Positions 61,619 through 64,000 of a stretch of DNA of 64,000 nt are shown here, in pieces (position 1 is the first letter of the stretch; the number at the start of each line of letters is the position of its first letter). The DNA is from an uncultured Clostridia bacterium. Lineage in GTDB: Bacteria > Bacillota > Clostridia > TANB77 > CAG-508. The stretch spans positions 1-64,000 of the forward strand of contig CAKPDO010000003.1 in NCBI GenBank assembly GCA_934148985.1, read 5' to 3'. The notes below the pieces were generated by a model that saw only the letters and a list, made by a program, of their open reading frames with translations, made no database searches and was not told the origin of the DNA. Both the position numbers and the translations under genes were made by a program.

Positions 61619-62533
61619 GTGGTGAAAAAAATAAAAGTATTAACAGCAATAGGAAATGAAAATTTGAATAATGTATTGAAAAAAGAAAAAGAGATAGAAG
61701 TTTTTCAAAATGATATTTTTTATAAAGAAGGTGTAATAGAATTTTTAGAAAAAAATAATAATATTGATATTTTAATTTTGTATGAAAAACTTTCTGGAGA
61801 AATTAATATAATTAATTTAATAGAAAAAATTAAAATGATAAATAATGAAATTAATATTTTTTTTATTTTAGAAAATAGAAATGAAGAAATGGAAAAATTT
61901 TCAAAAAAAGAAAATATAAAAAATATTTTTTATATAAATGAAATAAATATAAATGAATTTATAGAAAAAGTAAAAAATAGTAAAGAAGAAAACAATGAAA
62001 AATTAATTGAAGAAATTAATTTATTGAAAAATATAATAAATGAAAAAAATGAAGAGCTTATTAAATATAAAAATATTAATTTAGAAAATAAAAAATTGAT
62101 TGTAATTATAGGAGAAGAAAAGGTTGGAAAATCAACTATTTTGAACAATTTTAAAAGTATTATGGATGATAAAAATAATTATGAATTTAAGGAATTAAAT
62201 TTATATAATTTTATGGAAATAAAAAATGATGTGTATAAAATTATTTTTGTTGCAGAAAGAAGAATAGAAAAAATAAAATTATATAATAAAATAATAAATG
62301 AATTAATACAAAAAAATAATATTAAATCAGAAAAAGTAAATATTATTTTTAATAAAATAAATAATTATTCAATTAATAAAAATATAGCAAAATGTATTTT
62401 AAAAAATATAAAAATTATTGGTTATATTAAATTAAATAATTTTCCAGACTATTTAGTAAATGAAAAAAATAATTATAAAAAAGAAAATAAAAAATTGATT
62501 AAGTTTTTTGAAAAAATTATTGTAAAAATTTAA
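61619..62533 (+). CDS. CpaE/TadZ-like protein: receiver-like domain, coiled coil and P-loop
   Basis: 304 residues from a GTG (GTG GTG AAA; weak ribosome site). Residues about 1-110 have the alternating strand-helix order of a response-regulator receiver (KIKVLTAIGNENLNNVL, NNIDILILYEKLSGEINIIN, INIFFILENR), but the phosphorylated Asp is not clear. A coiled coil follows (about 112-155). Then LIVIIGEEKVGKSTILNN is a P-loop, and KIIFVAERRIEKIKLYNKII and KVNIIFNKINNY follow as in CpaE/TadZ or MinD-like ATPases, though the second Lys of a deviant Walker A is lacking. Such proteins localise pili. Composition is so AT-rich that Lys, Asn, Ile and Glu make up most residues. Confidence 0.5.
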   Translation: MVKKIKVLTAIGNENLNNVLKKEKEIEVFQNDIFYKEGVIEFLEKNNNIDILILYEKLSGEINIINLIEKIKMINNEINIFFILENRNEEMEKFSKKENIKNIFYINEININEFIEKVKNSKEENNEKLIEEINLLKNIINEKNEELIKYKNINLENKKLIVIIGEEKVGKSTILNNFKSIMDDKNNYEFKELNLYNFMEIKNDVYKIIFVAERRIEKIKLYNKIINELIQKNNIKSEKVNIIFNKINNYSINKNIAKCILKNIKIIGYIKLNNFPDYLVNEKNNYKKENKKLIKFFEKIIVKI

Positions 62534-62555
62534 ATATTATTCGAAAGGAAATGAA

Positions 62556-63257
62556 ATGGAAATAGAACAAAATATAGAACAAAATTTGGTAAAAGAAAAA
62601 ACACAGAATGAATTTTTAAATTCTACTTTATGGAAAACAATAAATAATGGAATAGATATAGGATTAAGATATTTATTGCCTGATTTAATAGAAGATGAAG
62701 TTATAGAACTAAAAGATAATTTAATAAATTTTGGTTTAAAAGATGGAATAAAAAAATCAATAGATTCTGTAATTGAAACAGGAAAAGAAGCATTTGGTGT
62801 GGTTTCTGGAAATTTTGAGAATGTGACACAAATTGAAAAGGTTATACGAAATGGTGGTGTAATTGATAAGGTTTCAGATGTTTTAGATGTTGTTATTGAT
62901 AAAGGTATAAGAAATGGCAAAATTGATGGAACAATTGGAAAAGCTTTGAAAAGAGGAAAAGCATCAATATTGTCTAGTGTTGAGAGAAATATCGAATCTA
63001 CATTAAATAATCAAATAAGCGGAGTTAAAAATGTGGAAAAATATATAAATAATTGGAGGAGTTTCTACGAAAATAAGGATTTTGATGGTATGCAAAGAGA
63101 ATATAGTAAGTTACAAAAAGAGTTAAAAGAGCTTGTCCCTTTAGAAAATACTTTGAAAAATGCTAGACAAATTGAGAATATTCATAATTTGATTAAGAAT
63201 AATGGAAAGAATTTTAATTTAAGTGAGGAGGAATTTGAATTGGCGAAAAAATTGTGA
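62556..63257 (+). CDS. Protein of unknown function in the second T4SS-like locus (233 aa)
   Basis: Not recognised. No signal peptide or clear membrane helix. Residues about 45-140 have repeated D/N-Gly turns with helix-like periodicity (DNLINFGLKDGIKKSID, IEKVIRNGGVIDKVSDVLD, IRNGKIDGTIGKALKRGK), which suggests three or four degenerate repeats of about 30 residues. The C-terminal 85 residues are helical (WRSFYENKDFDGMQREYSKL). AAAGGAAATGAA precedes the ATG. It is 22 bp after the CpaE-like gene, so it likely belongs to the same operon; base composition is less extreme than upstream. Confidence 0.55.
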   Translation: MEIEQNIEQNLVKEKTQNEFLNSTLWKTINNGIDIGLRYLLPDLIEDEVIELKDNLINFGLKDGIKKSIDSVIETGKEAFGVVSGNFENVTQIEKVIRNGGVIDKVSDVLDVVIDKGIRNGKIDGTIGKALKRGKASILSSVERNIESTLNNQISGVKNVEKYINNWRSFYENKDFDGMQREYSKLQKELKELVPLENTLKNARQIENIHNLIKNNGKNFNLSEEEFELAKKL

Positions 63258-63320
63258 GTTTACTTTTTAACAAAAATTTGATAAAATTATAATATAAATT
63301 TATTTTGGGAGGTAATTAAT

Positions 63321-63563
63321 ATGTCTATGGAAAAACAAAAATTATATAAAGAAATCGAGACTTTGCCTGAAGAACTTACAAATCAAGTTATAAATTTTAT
63401 TGAATATTTGAAATTATCATATATAGAGTCGAAAGCACCTGAAAGTGTAGAAATAAAAAGTAAAAGTGATTTAAAAGAAAAATTACAAAAAGGTTTAGAT
63501 GATATAAAATCAAACAAAACATATTCTTTAGATGAAGTTTTTCAAGAATTAGATAATTTATAA
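63321..63563 (+). CDS. Antitoxin-like protein (DUF2281 type)
   Basis: 80 residues. LYKEIETLPEELTNQVINFI EYLK (two parts) is the DUF2281-type N-terminal helix pair, and the C-terminal KLKEKLQKGLDDIKSNKTYS-like end with SLDEVFQELD is the usual toxin-binding tail of small RelB/Phd-like antitoxins. It lies 17 bp before a ParE/RelE-type toxin gene, in the antitoxin-first order. GGAGG 8 nt upstream of the ATG. It probably represses its own promoter; no operator was identified. Confidence 0.75.
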   Translation: MSMEKQKLYKEIETLPEELTNQVINFIEYLKLSYIESKAPESVEIKSKSDLKEKLQKGLDDIKSNKTYSLDEVFQELDNL

Positions 63564-63580
63564 AAATAGGAGCAAATGTT

Positions 63581-63913
63581 ATGAAAAAATATACAGTCGA
63601 AGTTTCAAAAACAGCAGAGCAAGATTTATGTAATATTATTTCATATCTTAGATATACATTAGCAGGCGACATTGTAGCTGATAAATATAAAACATTATTT
63701 AAACAAGCATTAAAAGATTTAGAAAACGAAGCAGGAAGTATGTCTATTTTAAATGAAGAATTAACAGGACACAAAAACATTAGAAAAATCAATGTGAAAA
63801 ATTATATGATATTTTATATTGTGGACGAAGAAAAATCAAAAGTATTTGTAGTAAGAATAGGGCATGCATTTATGAACATGAAGAATTATTTAAAAGATAG
63901 CAAAAATTTATAA
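63581..63913 (+). CDS. ParE/RelE-superfamily toxin
   Basis: 110 residues. YTVEVSKTAEQDLCNIISYL RYTLA (two parts) is the N-terminal strand and helix of ParE/RelE toxins, followed by LFKQALKDLENEAGSM, KNIRKINVKNYMIFYIVDEE and VFVVRIGHAFMNMKNYL. In this fold toxins either cut mRNA on the ribosome (RelE) or poison gyrase (ParE); the sequence does not tell which. It pairs with the upstream antitoxin. The rest of the window (63914-64000) shows nothing more. Confidence 0.8.
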   Translation: MKKYTVEVSKTAEQDLCNIISYLRYTLAGDIVADKYKTLFKQALKDLENEAGSMSILNEELTGHKNIRKINVKNYMIFYIVDEEKSKVFVVRIGHAFMNMKNYLKDSKNL

Positions 63914-64000
63914 TAAGGTTAGCTAATTCAATAGTAATTTTTACAAATAAGTAATGTCTTAAAATTTGTAAAAATAGTAATTTATCCTTGCAAAATCTTA

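Overview
The window is chromosomal DNA of a very AT-rich, low-GC Gram-positive bacterium, most likely a member of the Clostridia. The evidence is the gene order around the replication origin (rpmH, dnaA, dnaN, recF, gyrB), strong AGGAGG ribosome binding sites, frequent TTG and GTG starts, lipoproteins with SBP/OmpA fusions, and a 2-hydroxyacyl-CoA dehydratase family protein. An uncultured gut clostridium is a reasonable guess; the sequence does not fix the species.

Layout. (1) 1-2.35 kb: the end of a large acyl-CoA dehydratase-activase protein, a membrane J-domain protein and a small membrane protein. (2) 2.36-23.8 kb, minus strand: a complete-looking type IV secretion (T4SS)-like locus. It holds six VirB2/TrbC-like pilins, a PrgI/VirB3-like protein, a VirB4 made of two proteins, four tandem VirB6-like membrane proteins plus a fifth carrying an inserted NlpC/P60-like domain, two cell-wall hydrolases and VirB8-like proteins. 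No relaxase, VirD4 coupling protein or VirB11 is seen there. (3) 24.0-25.7 kb: a polysaccharide deacetylase and a short TelA-family protein. (4) 25.7-32.9 kb, minus strand: an operon with two substrate-binding/OmpA fusion proteins, an ABC permease and ATPase, a coiled-coil membrane protein and a VWA lipoprotein. (5) 33.4-38.3 kb: two tRNA-Ser genes and a 4.6-kb integrative element (integrase, excisionase, Rep_trans/MobT-type protein, two regulators) bounded by 108-bp direct repeats. An ISAs1 transposase relic follows. (6) 38.9-42.5 kb: three unknown genes, one a ProA-like protein without a recognisable catalytic cysteine. (7) 42.6-58.6 kb: the origin region, with DUF4446, parB, parA, rsmG, mnmG, mnmE, jag, yidC, yidD, rnpA, rpmH, a bipartite oriC around dnaA, then dnaN, recF and gyrB. 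(8) 59.1-63.3 kb: a second, extremely AT-rich T4SS-ATPase locus (again a split VirB4, plus a CpaE/TadZ-like P-loop protein). (9) 63.3-63.9 kb: a toxin-antitoxin pair.

How it fits together. Most genes left of dnaA are on the minus strand and most right of it on the plus strand, so they are co-oriented with replication. The two T4SS-like loci on either side of oriC each encode VirB4 as two proteins, and could be parts or relatives of one envelope machine. The pilin genes have their own strong promoter and terminators, as expected if pilins are made in excess over the motor and channel proteins. mnmE and rnpA each appear to carry one extra C that shifts the frame; this may be sequence error.
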